Translations under genes and position numbers: made by a program
Part shown: in pieces, positions 26,522 to 34,764 of the stretch
Position numbering within the stretch: the first letter of the stretch is position 1
How the letters are laid out: each line of letters begins with the position of its first letter
Assembly: GCA_937991535.1 (NCBI GenBank)
Contig: CALKHN010000102.1
Span: 62,001-126,000 of the forward strand
Source of the DNA: an uncultured Sphingobacteriales bacterium
GTDB taxonomy: Bacteria; Bacteroidota; Bacteroidia; Chitinophagales; Chitinophagaceae
Direction of reading: 5' to 3'
DNA length: 64,000 nt
Notes under the pieces: model-generated
What the model was told of the DNA's origin: nothing
Database searches by the model: none
Seen by the model: the letters and a program-made list of their open reading frames with translations, nothing else

Positions 26522-27331
26522 ATGAAAAAGATTTTTTTACTTCCCGCTGTGTTTTTTTTATTCTTATCAAATAGTTGTATGTCTACCAGGAAAACAACAA
26601 ATACTGCGTTATCGTTTGCTCCCAATATCGTGGTTGCCCACCGTGGCGCGTGGAAGAAAAACAAACTTCCCGAAAATTCCATTGCCTCATTGAAAGAAGC
26701 CATAAAGCTGGGCTGCACGGGATCCGAGTTTGATGTGCATCTTACCACAGATGACAGCCTGGTGGTTAATCACGACCCGCATTATGCCGGGCTAACCATC
26801 GAAAAAAGCACCTATACGCAGTTAGCCACAACAAAGCTGTCTAATGGTGAAATATTGCCCACCGTATACAACTATTTGCAGACAGGCATGCAGCAAACAA
26901 AAACCAGGCTGGTGCTGGAGATCAAGCCTTCTACTATAAGCAAGGAACGCGGACAATACCTGGCAGAAAAAGTAGTGGAACTGGTAAAACAATTAAAAGC
27001 TGAACCCTGGATCATGTACATCAGCTTCGATTATGATATTCTAAAAAAAGTAATCGAATTGCAGCCCGATGCAGAAACCGCCTATCTCAATGGCGACAAA
27101 ACACCAGGGCAATTGGCTGCAGATAAGATTTCAGGCGCCGATTATCACTTCTCCGTATTTAAAAAGAACAACAGTTGGATCGCAGATGCTCAAAAAATGA
27201 GGGTGAGTCTGAATGCATGGACAGTGAACGATACAGAAGACATGCAATGGTTCATCAATAATAAATTTGATTATATCACTACCAATGAGCCGGAGCTTTT
27301 GTTTGATATCATTAATAAAAAAAGAAGGTAA
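26522..27331 (+). CDS. Glycerophosphodiester phosphodiesterase lipoprotein
   Basis: 269 aa. A lipoprotein signal ends in FLSNSC. GDPD TIM-barrel motifs: VVAHRGAWKKNKLPENSIASLKEA (HRG...PEN), GSEFDVHLTTDDSLVVNHDP (catalytic acidic pair and His), then LVLEIKP and AWTVND. It hydrolyses glycerophosphodiesters to glycerol-3-phosphate and an alcohol, probably in the periplasm. Stands alone. Confidence 0.9.
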   Translation: MKKIFLLPAVFFLFLSNSCMSTRKTTNTALSFAPNIVVAHRGAWKKNKLPENSIASLKEAIKLGCTGSEFDVHLTTDDSLVVNHDPHYAGLTIEKSTYTQLATTKLSNGEILPTVYNYLQTGMQQTKTRLVLEIKPSTISKERGQYLAEKVVELVKQLKAEPWIMYISFDYDILKKVIELQPDAETAYLNGDKTPGQLAADKISGADYHFSVFKKNNSWIADAQKMRVSLNAWTVNDTEDMQWFINNKFDYITTNEPELLFDIINKKRR

Positions 27332-27357
27332 AAAATATAAATATTGCTGTAAAAGCG

Positions 27358-27387
27358 TTGTATATTCTGTAAATCCCTGTAATTTTG
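27358..27387 (+). promoter_or_regulatory. Consensus Bacteroidota promoter with a long leader
   Basis: TTG at 27358-27360, a 19-bp spacer, then TAATTTTG at 27380-27387. Transcription would begin near 27392, some 260 nt before the GNAT gene. Confidence 0.6.
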
Positions 27388-27475
27388 CAATCTCATTCGG
27401 GCAAAGAACTGCTCGTATTAACACAGAACTGAAATTGGAATATTTTTTAACCCATCTGTATAATATTATAAAGCA

Positions 27476-27505
27476 TGCGATCTATACACATGAAGGATCG
27501 CTTTT
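27476..27505 (+). promoter_or_regulatory. Hairpin in the long leader of the GNAT gene
   Basis: GCGATC and GATCGC form a perfect 6-bp stem around a 13-nt loop and are followed by TTTT. Two mini-frames lie in the leader: MKDRF, starting in the hairpin loop, and MGTPAACAT further on. An attenuator-like role is possible. The rest of the 27332-27650 gap shows nothing else. Confidence 0.3.
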
Positions 27506-27650
27506 GAGGGTTAACTCAATCCTCCATTTTTCCCGACGACCACAATACTGATATGGGTACGCCTGCCGCGTGTGCCACGTAAAGAGACTCCATAACCTTT
27601 ACTCTCCTTATTATTGAAATGCTTTTCTTACTATTTTATTTTCCGAAGCT

Positions 27651-28265
27651 TTGGAACATCAACAAAAATGTATAGTGCGGATGGCAACATCCGGAGATCA
27701 TTCATATGCTGCAGCAATTGCAAATGAAATGGCTTATTCATCCGCCAGGCGCGGTACGGGTATCGCCCACCGCCCCACGGAATATGTAATGAAAAAGATG
27801 GATGAAGGTCTTGCTGTTATCGCTGTAAATGCAAACAACGGAGCATGGGCAGGGTTTTGCTGCATAGAAGTATGGCAGCATAAAAAATATGTGGCAAACT
27901 CAGGACTGATCGTTCCGCCCGCTTACCGTGGCACTGGAGTATCCAAAGAAATCAAGATCACTTTATTCGATCACTGCAGGAGTAAATTTCCGGAGGCCAG
28001 GCTGTTTAGCTTGTCGGCAAGCCCTGCTGTAATACACATGAACAAAACAATGGGATATAAAGTTGTATCCTTTGCAGAAGTGATGAATGATGAGCTATTT
28101 TTAACAGGCTGTGAAAGCTGGGTCAATTACAAGGAACTCATGAACAGGGAACAAACCCATTTGCCCTATGTGGCCATGATATTTGATCCGATGACCGGGC
28201 CCTTTGAACCGGCGCTTTCCCATTCAACCCCTTATGTTTTGAATGAAGACGTCGTGTTATTGTAA
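27651..28265 (+). CDS. GNAT acetyltransferase of the ArgA-like (N-acetylglutamate synthase) type found in Bacteroidota
   Basis: 204 aa from TTG 27651; GTG 27675 and ATG 27681 are alternatives, but the conserved IVRMAT block favours an upstream start. Family traits: ARRGTGIAHRPTEYVMKKMDEGLAVIAV, WAGFCCIEVW, VANSGLIVPPAYRGTGVSKEIK (acetyl-CoA loop) and NKTMGYKVVSF. In many Bacteroidota this protein heads the arginine operon as the N-acetylglutamate-forming enzyme. Here no arg gene is near, and the tail after YVAMIFDPM diverges from the usual form. Either a relocated arginine enzyme or a paralogue with another substrate. Confidence 0.75.
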   Translation: MEHQQKCIVRMATSGDHSYAAAIANEMAYSSARRGTGIAHRPTEYVMKKMDEGLAVIAVNANNGAWAGFCCIEVWQHKKYVANSGLIVPPAYRGTGVSKEIKITLFDHCRSKFPEARLFSLSASPAVIHMNKTMGYKVVSFAEVMNDELFLTGCESWVNYKELMNREQTHLPYVAMIFDPMTGPFEPALSHSTPYVLNEDVVLL

Positions 28266-28309
28266 CGATAATATTGCTTTGATCGCGGATATATGGCTGG
28301 CAGGGATTA

Positions 28310-28404
28310 CAGCCCCGTTTTCGGGGAAGGTGCCCCGATATAACTTTTGAGCTGCTGCGTACCGAAGGGTTTTACGAAAATAAGCACCGCCAGGGGTGCT
28401 TATT
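28310..28404. terminator. Two hairpins between convergent genes
   Basis: CCCCG-TTTT-CGGGG near 28311-28324, and AATAAGCACC (28379-28388) / GGTGCTTATT (28395-28404) with a 6-nt loop, flanked by A-rich and T-rich sequence on both sides. They sit between the GNAT gene and the convergent barrel-protein gene and could end transcription from both. Confidence 0.55.
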
Positions 28405-28504
28405 AAAATAAACCATACTATGCAGTGATGATCCGGAAGATCGTAGTAACTTCCTTAACTAAGATTTCCTGGCCTGTAATGTAGCATGCATGTCAAATAC
28501 CATT

Positions 28505-29041
28505 CTATCTGCCGTTAATAACATACCTTGCTGATATACCAAAATTAGCCCCATTAAAAGAATCATTATAGTCAGGCTTTGAAAGAAATATAGTAGGCCG
28601 AATATCTGCTGTTACATTCAAAGGGATAGCCGGAAATTTATAATCTATGCCCCCCGTTGGATAAATACCCAGACCAAAGCCCTCATACCTGCTATCTTTT
28701 GAAAACACGTTATACGCGGAAAGCCCACCGCCTACGAACCACCTCAATCCTTCTACAGGAATTTTAAAATGATGCTGATAGGTACCTGAAACAGAAAGAC
28801 CAAAAGGTCTTCTGCTGTTATAGTCGTTATTCCAATAATAGCTACGGCTTTTTGATCCGCCACCTGCGTTAAATTCTAACGCACCCGCATTGCTTACAAA
28901 TGTTTTAAACGAAAAGGCGAAAGCGTCATAATAAGATCCCGGCGCCAAACGAATGCCTATAGCATTTTTGTAGTCAGCCTGCGAATAAGCAGCCACACTA
29001 ATACCTGCAATCAGGGTCATGCATAATAACTTCTTCATCAT
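28505..29041 (-). CDS. Small secreted beta-barrel-like protein, unrecognised family
   Basis: 178 aa from the ATG at 29041 (29038 also possible); an upstream ATG would remove the signal peptide from the N-terminus. The signal peptide MKKLLCMTLIAGISVAAYSQA is followed by amphipathic strands rich in Gly, Tyr and Phe (NAIGIRLAPGSYYDAFAFSFKTF, GGGLSAYNVF, YPTGGIDYKF) ending in an aromatic strand, like small Bacteroidota outer-membrane barrels. Function unknown. A TATCTTTG box lies 23 bp upstream. Confidence 0.7.
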   Translation of the reverse strand: MMKKLLCMTLIAGISVAAYSQADYKNAIGIRLAPGSYYDAFAFSFKTFVSNAGALEFNAGGGSKSRSYYWNNDYNSRRPFGLSVSGTYQHHFKIPVEGLRWFVGGGLSAYNVFSKDSRYEGFGLGIYPTGGIDYKFPAIPLNVTADIRPTIFLSKPDYNDSFNGANFGISARYVINGR

Positions 29042-29063
29042 AACAATTTTTAATTTGATGCCG

Positions 29064-29071
29064 CAAAGATA
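29064..29071 (-). promoter_or_regulatory. -7 box of the small barrel-protein gene
   Basis: On the minus strand TATCTTTG, an exact TAnnTTTG match, 23 bp upstream of the ATG at 29041. Confidence 0.5.
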
Positions 29072-29188
29072 AGACGGAAACGAGGATATCATATCACCCT
29101 GCTATTTGTAGTGCCGTTTTTAAAAAGTTGTTAACATAATTATTTTAGCTCATATACACGTTAAATCCAGAACCACGCCAAAAATGCG

Positions 29189-29219
29189 TTTAGCTAAAAT
29201 ATTATTCTTACTATATTTG
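29189..29219 (+). promoter_or_regulatory. Promoter of the resorcinol/flexirubin-like cluster
   Basis: TTTA near 29189 (-33-like) and TATATTTG at 29212-29219 (-7). The first ATG is only 8 nt further, so the transcript would have almost no leader. Confidence 0.5.
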
Positions 29220-29227
29220 AGCCCTGT

Positions 29228-29737
29228 ATGTTTATTCTAAAAAGCCAGGCATTTATTTCATTACTATTTACGGTAATATTATTAGGCACATCACAATTAC
29301 CGCATGCTCAAACAAGCACAAAAGTGTTTAACCGCACCGCCTTTTATACCGCCTTCGCCAGCGATAATATCAATACCATCCAGGAACAACTGGATATTCT
29401 TGGTCAAAGTTCGCAGGATGAGAAAGAGGCTTTTGAAGGCGCATTAATGATGAAAAAAGCCGGACTGATAAAAGGAGCGTCACATAAACTTAAAGTTTTT
29501 AAGGCCGGAAGGGAAAAATTGGAAAACATGCTCAGTAAATATGCTGATAACGCTGAGTTCCGCTTCCTTCGCCTGATGATACAGGAAAAAGCGCCTAAAA
29601 TGTTGGGATACGACAAGCAACTCGGGGAAGATCATAAATTTGTTATTGAACATTTTAAAACCATTCCTGAAGCTGCTCAAAAAGCCATTCTTAATTATAG
29701 TAAATCGTCAAAAGTTTTATCACCCACAGACTTCTAA
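29228..29737 (+). CDS. Small secreted protein heading the darA-darB cluster, unrecognised
   Basis: 169 aa. Signal peptide (MFILKSQAFISLLFTVILLGTSQLPHAQ) then a mostly helical, Lys-rich mature part with KAGREKLENMLSKYADNAEFRFLRLMIQEKAPKMLGY. It ends 12 bp before darA and is probably translated from the same message. No family I can name; its position suggests a periplasmic helper in the export or assembly of the cluster's lipid or pigment, but this is inference. Confidence 0.65.
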   Translation: MFILKSQAFISLLFTVILLGTSQLPHAQTSTKVFNRTAFYTAFASDNINTIQEQLDILGQSSQDEKEAFEGALMMKKAGLIKGASHKLKVFKAGREKLENMLSKYADNAEFRFLRLMIQEKAPKMLGYDKQLGEDHKFVIEHFKTIPEAAQKAILNYSKSSKVLSPTDF

Positions 29738-29749
29738 CCCCGGGAAAAC

Positions 29750-30658
29750 ATGAGCAAGAAAATTTTAGCTGTTTATTTTACGCAATCCGGACAATTGGGA
29801 GACATCATTGATCAATTTACAAAACCTTTGGAATCTTCCCCGGATATTTCTGTAGAAAAATTGCGTATTTACCCCGAAAACAAATTCCCTTTTCCATGGA
29901 CTACCCCTTTATTTTTTGAGGCTATGCCCGAAAGTGTGGATGGCGTACCGGCCAAACTGGAGCCCTTTACGTTTAAAGAAATACAATATGATTTAATTAT
30001 TGTAGGTTACCAGCCCTGGTTTTTATCTCCCAGCATTCCTGCCAGTTCATTATTGCAGCATCCGGCATTCAGAACACTTCTTAAAAACACCCCGGTAATT
30101 ACCATCAGCGGGTGCAGAAACATGTGGATCAATGCACAGGAAAAAGTAAAAAAGATGCTTAAAGATGCCGGCGCTAACCTCGTGGGCAATATCGCACTGG
30201 TAGATAAGCATAATAATTATGCCAGCCTGGTTACGATCTTTTACTGGATGCTTACCGGTAAAAAAGACAGGAAATGGGGCATCTTTCCCAAACCAGGTGT
30301 ATCGGAAGCGGATATTGCGAATTCAGCTATATTTGGCGAAACTGTAAAGACACATTTACAAAAAGATGAATGGAGCGGACTGCAAACCCGGCTGCAGGAA
30401 CAGCATGCGATAAATGTAAAATACAGTCTGATGTTTATTGAACGAAAGGCTGGACGCATTTTTGCTATCTGGTCGAAAATTATCAATAAAAGTAAAAAAA
30501 GAAGCGCCCTGCTTGTTGCATTCAAATATTATCTTTTAATTGCCCTTTGTATTGCAGCGCCAATTATTTTACTGGTAGATGCTATATTTTTTAAGCCCTT
30601 TTTGGGTAAACGCATAAAAAAGCAAAAAGAATATTATGCAGGTGTTACGCTGAAGTAA
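29750..30658 (+). CDS. darA: DarA-like dialkylresorcinol-condensing protein (flavodoxin-like fold)
   Basis: 302 aa. The N-terminus KILAVYFTQSGQLGDIID is flavodoxin-like, and QYDLIIVGYQPWFLSPSIPASSLLQHPAFR and VITISGCRNMW are typical of proteins annotated as dialkylresorcinol condensing enzyme DarA. A hydrophobic helix near residues 255-280 (YYLLIALCIAAPIILLVDAIFF) anchors the C-terminus. DarA works with DarB to build 2,5-dialkylresorcinols, including the resorcinol half of flexirubins. The darB gene follows 61 bp downstream. The assignment rests on motif memory plus the darB neighbour. Confidence 0.8.
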   Translation: MSKKILAVYFTQSGQLGDIIDQFTKPLESSPDISVEKLRIYPENKFPFPWTTPLFFEAMPESVDGVPAKLEPFTFKEIQYDLIIVGYQPWFLSPSIPASSLLQHPAFRTLLKNTPVITISGCRNMWINAQEKVKKMLKDAGANLVGNIALVDKHNNYASLVTIFYWMLTGKKDRKWGIFPKPGVSEADIANSAIFGETVKTHLQKDEWSGLQTRLQEQHAINVKYSLMFIERKAGRIFAIWSKIINKSKKRSALLVAFKYYLLIALCIAAPIILLVDAIFFKPFLGKRIKKQKEYYAGVTLK

Positions 30659-30700
30659 TTGACGTGCAACGGTGGCAGTCAATTGTATTTGATAATATTC

Positions 30701-30708
30701 TATTTTTG
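30701..30708 (+). promoter_or_regulatory. Possible internal promoter (-7 box) before darB
   Basis: TATTTTTG matches TAnnTTTG and lies 11 nt before the ATG; a TTG at 30683-30685 gives a short 15-bp spacing. A nearly leaderless start is suggested. Confidence 0.35.
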
Positions 30709-30719
30709 AATTTCTATAC

Positions 30720-31877
30720 ATGAAGCAAATGGCATTGAACGAAGTTTATATTACAAAAACAGCCAGTTTTTTTCCCAATAGTCCCGTATCGAATGATGAG
30801 ATGGAGGAGTACCTGGGTTATATCAACAATAAACCATCCAAGTCCAAACGCATTGTGCTGCGCAATAACGGTATTACCAACCGGTATTATGCATTGGAAA
30901 AAGGAGGAAAAGTAACCCATACCAATGCAGAGATGACAGCACTGGCAGTAAAAGCCTTATTTAATGGCAGCCCCGGCGATTTAAAGTCTGTGGAACTGTT
31001 ATCCTGCGGCACCTCAACACCCGACCAAATGATGCCTTCGCATGGCGTAATGGTACATGGCTGGCTACCGGAAAGCGGCGCTATAGAAGTGGTTTCCCCT
31101 TCAGGTGTTTGCTGTGCCGGTATGCATGCACTCAAATATGCCTATATGGCTGTTAAAACAGGTGATGTGTCAACAGCCGTTGCCACAGGATCGGAAAGAA
31201 TGTCTGCATCCCTGCGCGCCGATAAATTTGAAGATGAGATTCAGAAACTGACCGAACTGGAAGAAAATCCTTACATCAGTTTTGAAAAAGAGTTTTTAAG
31301 GTGGATGCTATCGGATGGCGCATCGGCATTTTTATTATCAAACAAAAAAAATGAAACCGGATTAAACCTCCGTATAGAATGGCTGGAAGGCGTTTCCTAT
31401 GCCCAGGAAATGGAAACCTGCATGTACATGGCAGGTGAAAAATTAGAAGACGGCACATTGAAAAGCTTTCTTGAATATACGCCCGAAGAAATTAATGAAC
31501 ATTCGGTAATGAGCATTAAGCAGGACGTAAAGCTGCTGAGCGAACACATCGTTCCCCTGGGCGGGGTTAAACTCAAAGAATTATTTGAGAAAAAAGGGCT
31601 TACCCCCGCTGACATAGATTATTTTTTGCCACATATGTCCAGTAATTTTTTCAAAAGAAAAATATATGAAAGACTGGAATACAATGGCATGGGCATCCCC
31701 TATGAAAAATGGTTTGTTAACCTGAGTACCGTAGGCAATGTAGGCGCCGCCTCTGTGTACATGATGATTGACGAACTGTTCCGTAGCGGTAAACTTCAAA
31801 AAGGCAATAAAATTCTTTTACTGGTTCCGGAAAGTTCCCGCTTTTCATATATGTATGGACTACTGACTGTATGTTGA
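30720..31877 (+). CDS. darB: DarB-like 3-oxoacyl-ACP synthase III
   Basis: 385 aa. KAS III thiolase fold with an intact triad: Cys132 in SGVCCAGMHAL, His in DYFLPHMSS and Asn in STVGNVGAAS. In dialkylresorcinol synthesis DarB joins two acyl precursors, giving the diketide that DarA aromatises. It follows darA and precedes a small helper gene. Its length and motifs fit a functional enzyme. Which acyl chains it uses cannot be read from the sequence. Confidence 0.85.
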   Translation: MKQMALNEVYITKTASFFPNSPVSNDEMEEYLGYINNKPSKSKRIVLRNNGITNRYYALEKGGKVTHTNAEMTALAVKALFNGSPGDLKSVELLSCGTSTPDQMMPSHGVMVHGWLPESGAIEVVSPSGVCCAGMHALKYAYMAVKTGDVSTAVATGSERMSASLRADKFEDEIQKLTELEENPYISFEKEFLRWMLSDGASAFLLSNKKNETGLNLRIEWLEGVSYAQEMETCMYMAGEKLEDGTLKSFLEYTPEEINEHSVMSIKQDVKLLSEHIVPLGGVKLKELFEKKGLTPADIDYFLPHMSSNFFKRKIYERLEYNGMGIPYEKWFVNLSTVGNVGAASVYMMIDELFRSGKLQKGNKILLLVPESSRFSYMYGLLTVC

Positions 31878-31879
31878 GG

Positions 31880-31995
31880 AATGTGGAAATGTGAGGATTG
31901 TTGCAGGTTACAGGGTACAAGTTACAGGTTTCAGATTACAGGATAACAGCAACCCCGCTGATGGCTGATCGCTGAAAACTGAAAGCTAATAATCA
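31880..31995. repeat. Heptad tract between darB and the next cluster gene
   Basis: Units such as TGCAGGT, TACAGGG, TACAAGT, TACAGGT, then GCTGATG, GCTGATC, GCTGAAA, ACTGAAA, GCTAATA. Two different heptad words follow one another in one tract. It begins right after the darB stop. Confidence 0.75.
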
Positions 31996-32023
31996 CCAAT
32001 TCGCATTGTAAAATAATGGCTCC

Positions 32024-32437
32024 ATGAAAAAAGAAGACATACCTCAGGATCCCGGTGCTTTGCACAATGTAACAAAAGAGGTTTCTTATGCAATAGATGA
32101 AAATGGGAATTATATAACGGAACTGAGTACCGGCTGGGAAGTAAAAATAAAAGCATTAGACGTTGCCTGGGGTGACATTGAAAAAAAAGTAGCCGATGCC
32201 AAACAAAAGGTTTTAAATAATGAGGCGAGCCCGCTATTGTATTTCATGGAACTAAAGCTCATGGATATACCAATCTTGTCTGCCTATACCCGTTTTTGGA
32301 AATGGCAGGTAAAGCGCCATTTAAAACCCGGTGTTTTTGAAAAGCTGTCGGCTAAAAAATTACAGAAATATGCAACGGCTTTTGACATAACAGTTGAAGA
32401 ATTAAAAAATGTGAATCTGAATGAAACCGGAGTATGA
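32024..32437 (+). CDS. Conserved-looking small cytoplasmic protein, unrecognised, coupled to the BtrH-like gene
   Basis: 137 aa, no signal peptide. N-terminus KEVSYAIDENGNYITELSTGWEVKIKALDVAWGDIEKK, then a helical LLYFMELKLMDIPILSAYTRFWKWQVKRHLKPGVFEKL, ending with AFDITVEELKNV. Its last 17 bases overlap the start of the BtrH-like gene, so the two are translationally coupled. I recognise no domain; the cluster setting suggests a helper in lipid or pigment assembly. Confidence 0.7.
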   Translation: MKKEDIPQDPGALHNVTKEVSYAIDENGNYITELSTGWEVKIKALDVAWGDIEKKVADAKQKVLNNEASPLLYFMELKLMDIPILSAYTRFWKWQVKRHLKPGVFEKLSAKKLQKYATAFDITVEELKNVNLNETGV

Positions 32438-33440
32438 GCATCTGCAGGCGGCACATTGCGAAAATGGGGTAACAACAAGTTTATTGCATCATTACGGAGT
32501 ACAGCAATTAACAGAGCCATTGGCCTTTGGTATCGGTTCGGGACTGTTTTTTATTTATATTCCATTTATGAAGGTAAATGACGGACCAGCCATTTCCTTT
32601 CGCACCATGCCCGGTATGATCTTTAAACGCACCTGCAAGTCGCTCAATATTCCCATATTGCGAAAAAAATTCTCCTCCAGAGAAAATGCGCGGCAGGCTT
32701 TGGACAACAGGCTTCAATCGGGGCACCCCGCTGCCTGCCAGGTGGGTGTCTTCTACCTTCCTTATTTTCCGAAGGAATACCGCTTCCATTTTAACGCACA
32801 TAATTTAATTGTGGTGGGTAAAGAAGCAGACAATTATCTCATTAGCGATCCCATTATGGAAACCATAACCACCATGACCAGTTATGAACTTGAGCGGGTT
32901 AGGTTTGCCAGGGGACCGCTTGCTCCACGCGGGCAATTGTATTTTCCAAAAGAAAAAAGAGTAGTGACCAATGAACAAATGAAACAGGCAATCATTACAG
33001 GCATTAAAAGAAATGTGCGACACATGCTGTATGCGCCGGGCAATATTGCCGGTATAAGCGGGATACGCTATACCGCAAAGAAAATAAAAAAGTGGCGCGA
33101 TACACTGGGGCTCGAAAAATCACGCAGTTATCTGGCGCAATTGGTGCGTATGCAGGAAGAAATTGGTACAGGCGGCGGCGGATTTCGTTTTATTTATGCA
33201 GCGTTTTTGCAGCAGGCTTATGCATATCATCCTGTTGATGAACTGCTGGATATATCAAAACAGTTTACCCAAACCGGTGATCTTTGGAGAGATGCTGCTG
33301 TTCAGGCTTCGGGAATATATAAAGGCCGGCTTACCGCACAGGCGGATTACAATACAATGGGAGATTATCTTCTGGATATTGCTGAACTTGAAAAAAAAGC
33401 ATTCAGGCAATTGGCCGAAACAGCTAAAAAATTACACTGA
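32421..33440 (+). CDS. BtrH N-terminal-domain (papain-like acyltransferase fold) protein
   Basis: 339 aa. The N-terminal ~150 residues match the BtrH/cysteine-protease-like fold: HCENG (Cys13), FNAHNLIVVGKEADNYLISDP (a His-Asp pair about 110-125 residues later). BtrH moves an acyl group from a carrier protein to an amine in butirosin synthesis. Beside an ACP and ketosynthases, transfer of an ACP-bound chain onto a resorcinol or other acceptor is a reasonable hypothesis, not shown. The C-terminal half is helical (DUF4872-like). Overlaps the previous gene by 17 bp. Confidence 0.78.
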   Translation: MKPEYEHLQAAHCENGVTTSLLHHYGVQQLTEPLAFGIGSGLFFIYIPFMKVNDGPAISFRTMPGMIFKRTCKSLNIPILRKKFSSRENARQALDNRLQSGHPAACQVGVFYLPYFPKEYRFHFNAHNLIVVGKEADNYLISDPIMETITTMTSYELERVRFARGPLAPRGQLYFPKEKRVVTNEQMKQAIITGIKRNVRHMLYAPGNIAGISGIRYTAKKIKKWRDTLGLEKSRSYLAQLVRMQEEIGTGGGGFRFIYAAFLQQAYAYHPVDELLDISKQFTQTGDLWRDAAVQASGIYKGRLTAQADYNTMGDYLLDIAELEKKAFRQLAETAKKLH

Positions 33441-33452
33441 TGAGACCGGTGA

Positions 33453-33666
33453 AGGATACAGGAAGTTGCAGGATACAGGTTGCAGGTTACAAGTTACAGG
33501 GTGCAGGTTACAGGGTGCAAGTTGCAGGGAACCTCCTGTTTCATACTGCTATAGCCTCAACAACAGCCTCTTTTCACCTTTCACCTTTCACCTTTCACCT
33601 CTTACCTCTTACCTTTCACCTTTCACCTCTTACCTTTCACTTTTCATCTCTCACTTCTCACCTTCA
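33453..33666. repeat. Long two-part heptad tract within the cluster
   Basis: First part: G-rich units CAGGTTA, CAAGTTA, CAGGGTG, CAAGTTG. Second part: C/T-rich units CACCTTT (several), CACCTCT, TACCTCT, TACCTTT, CACTTTT. Period 7 throughout; ends about 10 bp before the ABC ATPase start. The strand bias switches in mid-tract. Confidence 0.85.
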
Positions 33667-33677
33667 CACCTAACCCC

Positions 33678-34421
33678 ATGCCTCCCGCCATCCATATAGA
33701 AAACCTGAGCTTTGAATACAAGGGTAATGCCCCGAAAGCTGTAAGGCAACTCAGCTTACGAGTAGAACAGGGAGACCGCTTCGGTATTTTTGGACCCAAT
33801 GGTGCAGGCAAAACCACTTTAATGAACCTGATGACAGGGTTATTGCCTTATACATCAGGATCTGTTCAACTGCTGGGACATGAAGTAAAAAACAATAAGA
33901 AATTCATCAACACCTTATTGGGTTTCGTTCCGCAGGATTTTTCTTTTTACCATGAACTAAGCCCCGTGGAGAATATGGAATTTTTTGGTGCATGGGCAGG
34001 GCTTCATAAAAAGGAGATAGCGCAAAAAATAAATGATTTACTGTCCATCATGTCTTTGCAGGCTGTGCGCAATAAGCCGGTAAATACGTTTTCGGGTGGA
34101 ATGAAACGCAGGGTAAATCTCGCTATTGCTGTAATGCACGAGCCTCAGATTTTATTTTTGGATGAGCCTACGGTGGGTGTGGACGTACAAACACGGCACG
34201 CCATCATACATTACCTGAAAACACTGAATGCAAATGGCACAACGCTCGTATATACATCGCACCAGTTAAAAGAAGCCGAAGACCTTTGTAACAAGATAGC
34301 TATGATAGATGAAGGAAGAATAATTGCCAGTGATACATTAAACGAATTATTAAAAGAACACAGGCAGGATGGTCTGGAAGGATTATTTCTAACCCTTACA
34401 GGCAGGGAATACAGAGATTAG
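33678..34421 (+). CDS. ABC transporter ATP-binding protein of the cluster
   Basis: 247 aa. Walker A GPNGAGKTT near residue 40, Q-loop VPQDFSFYHELSP, signature TFSGGMKRRV, Walker B ILFLDEPTVGVD and H-loop TSHQ: a complete ABC-2-type ATPase. It should energise the permease encoded 343 bp downstream. Probable job: export of the resorcinol/polyene product or a precursor. Heptad tracts lie on both sides of the gene. Confidence 0.92.
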   Translation: MPPAIHIENLSFEYKGNAPKAVRQLSLRVEQGDRFGIFGPNGAGKTTLMNLMTGLLPYTSGSVQLLGHEVKNNKKFINTLLGFVPQDFSFYHELSPVENMEFFGAWAGLHKKEIAQKINDLLSIMSLQAVRNKPVNTFSGGMKRRVNLAIAVMHEPQILFLDEPTVGVDVQTRHAIIHYLKTLNANGTTLVYTSHQLKEAEDLCNKIAMIDEGRIIASDTLNELLKEHRQDGLEGLFLTLTGREYRD

Positions 34422-34422
34422 A

Positions 34423-34764
34423 AAATTTCTGATTTTTGATTTGAGATTTGAGATGGAAATACAGTTTGTTGTTTATCGTTTGTAGTTTATCGTTGCATTC
34501 AGTTCAGATTTCGTCCCGCACGTGCGGGATCAGGCTTCGGATTTTGCGATTCTTGGTTTACGTTAGGATTCCATTTGTTCAAATTTTATAGATCATGAAC
34601 AAATTGAAAACTGGTTATTATAAAATTCATATAAATAAAACAGAAGAGAAGTATGTTGAACGAGTTATCCATTATGAAATATAAAAATGAAGGAAAGCCT
34701 GATTTTAATAAGCGGTCTATAAACCGCATAATCTCAAATCTGAAATCTCAAATTTCAAATCCTT
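34423..34764. repeat. Heptad tracts filling the gap between the ABC ATPase and permease genes
   Basis: 34423-34450 GATTTGA units; 34460-34510 GTTTATC, GTTTGTA, GTTTATC and similar; a palindrome CCCGCACGTGCGGG near 34515-34530; and 34726-34763 AATCTCA/AATCTGA-type units ending just before the permease start codon. No gene in these 343 bp. Confidence 0.75.

Noticed and set aside
33453..33666. CRISPR array
   Set aside because: Units are 7 nt with no spacers, and no cas gene is near.
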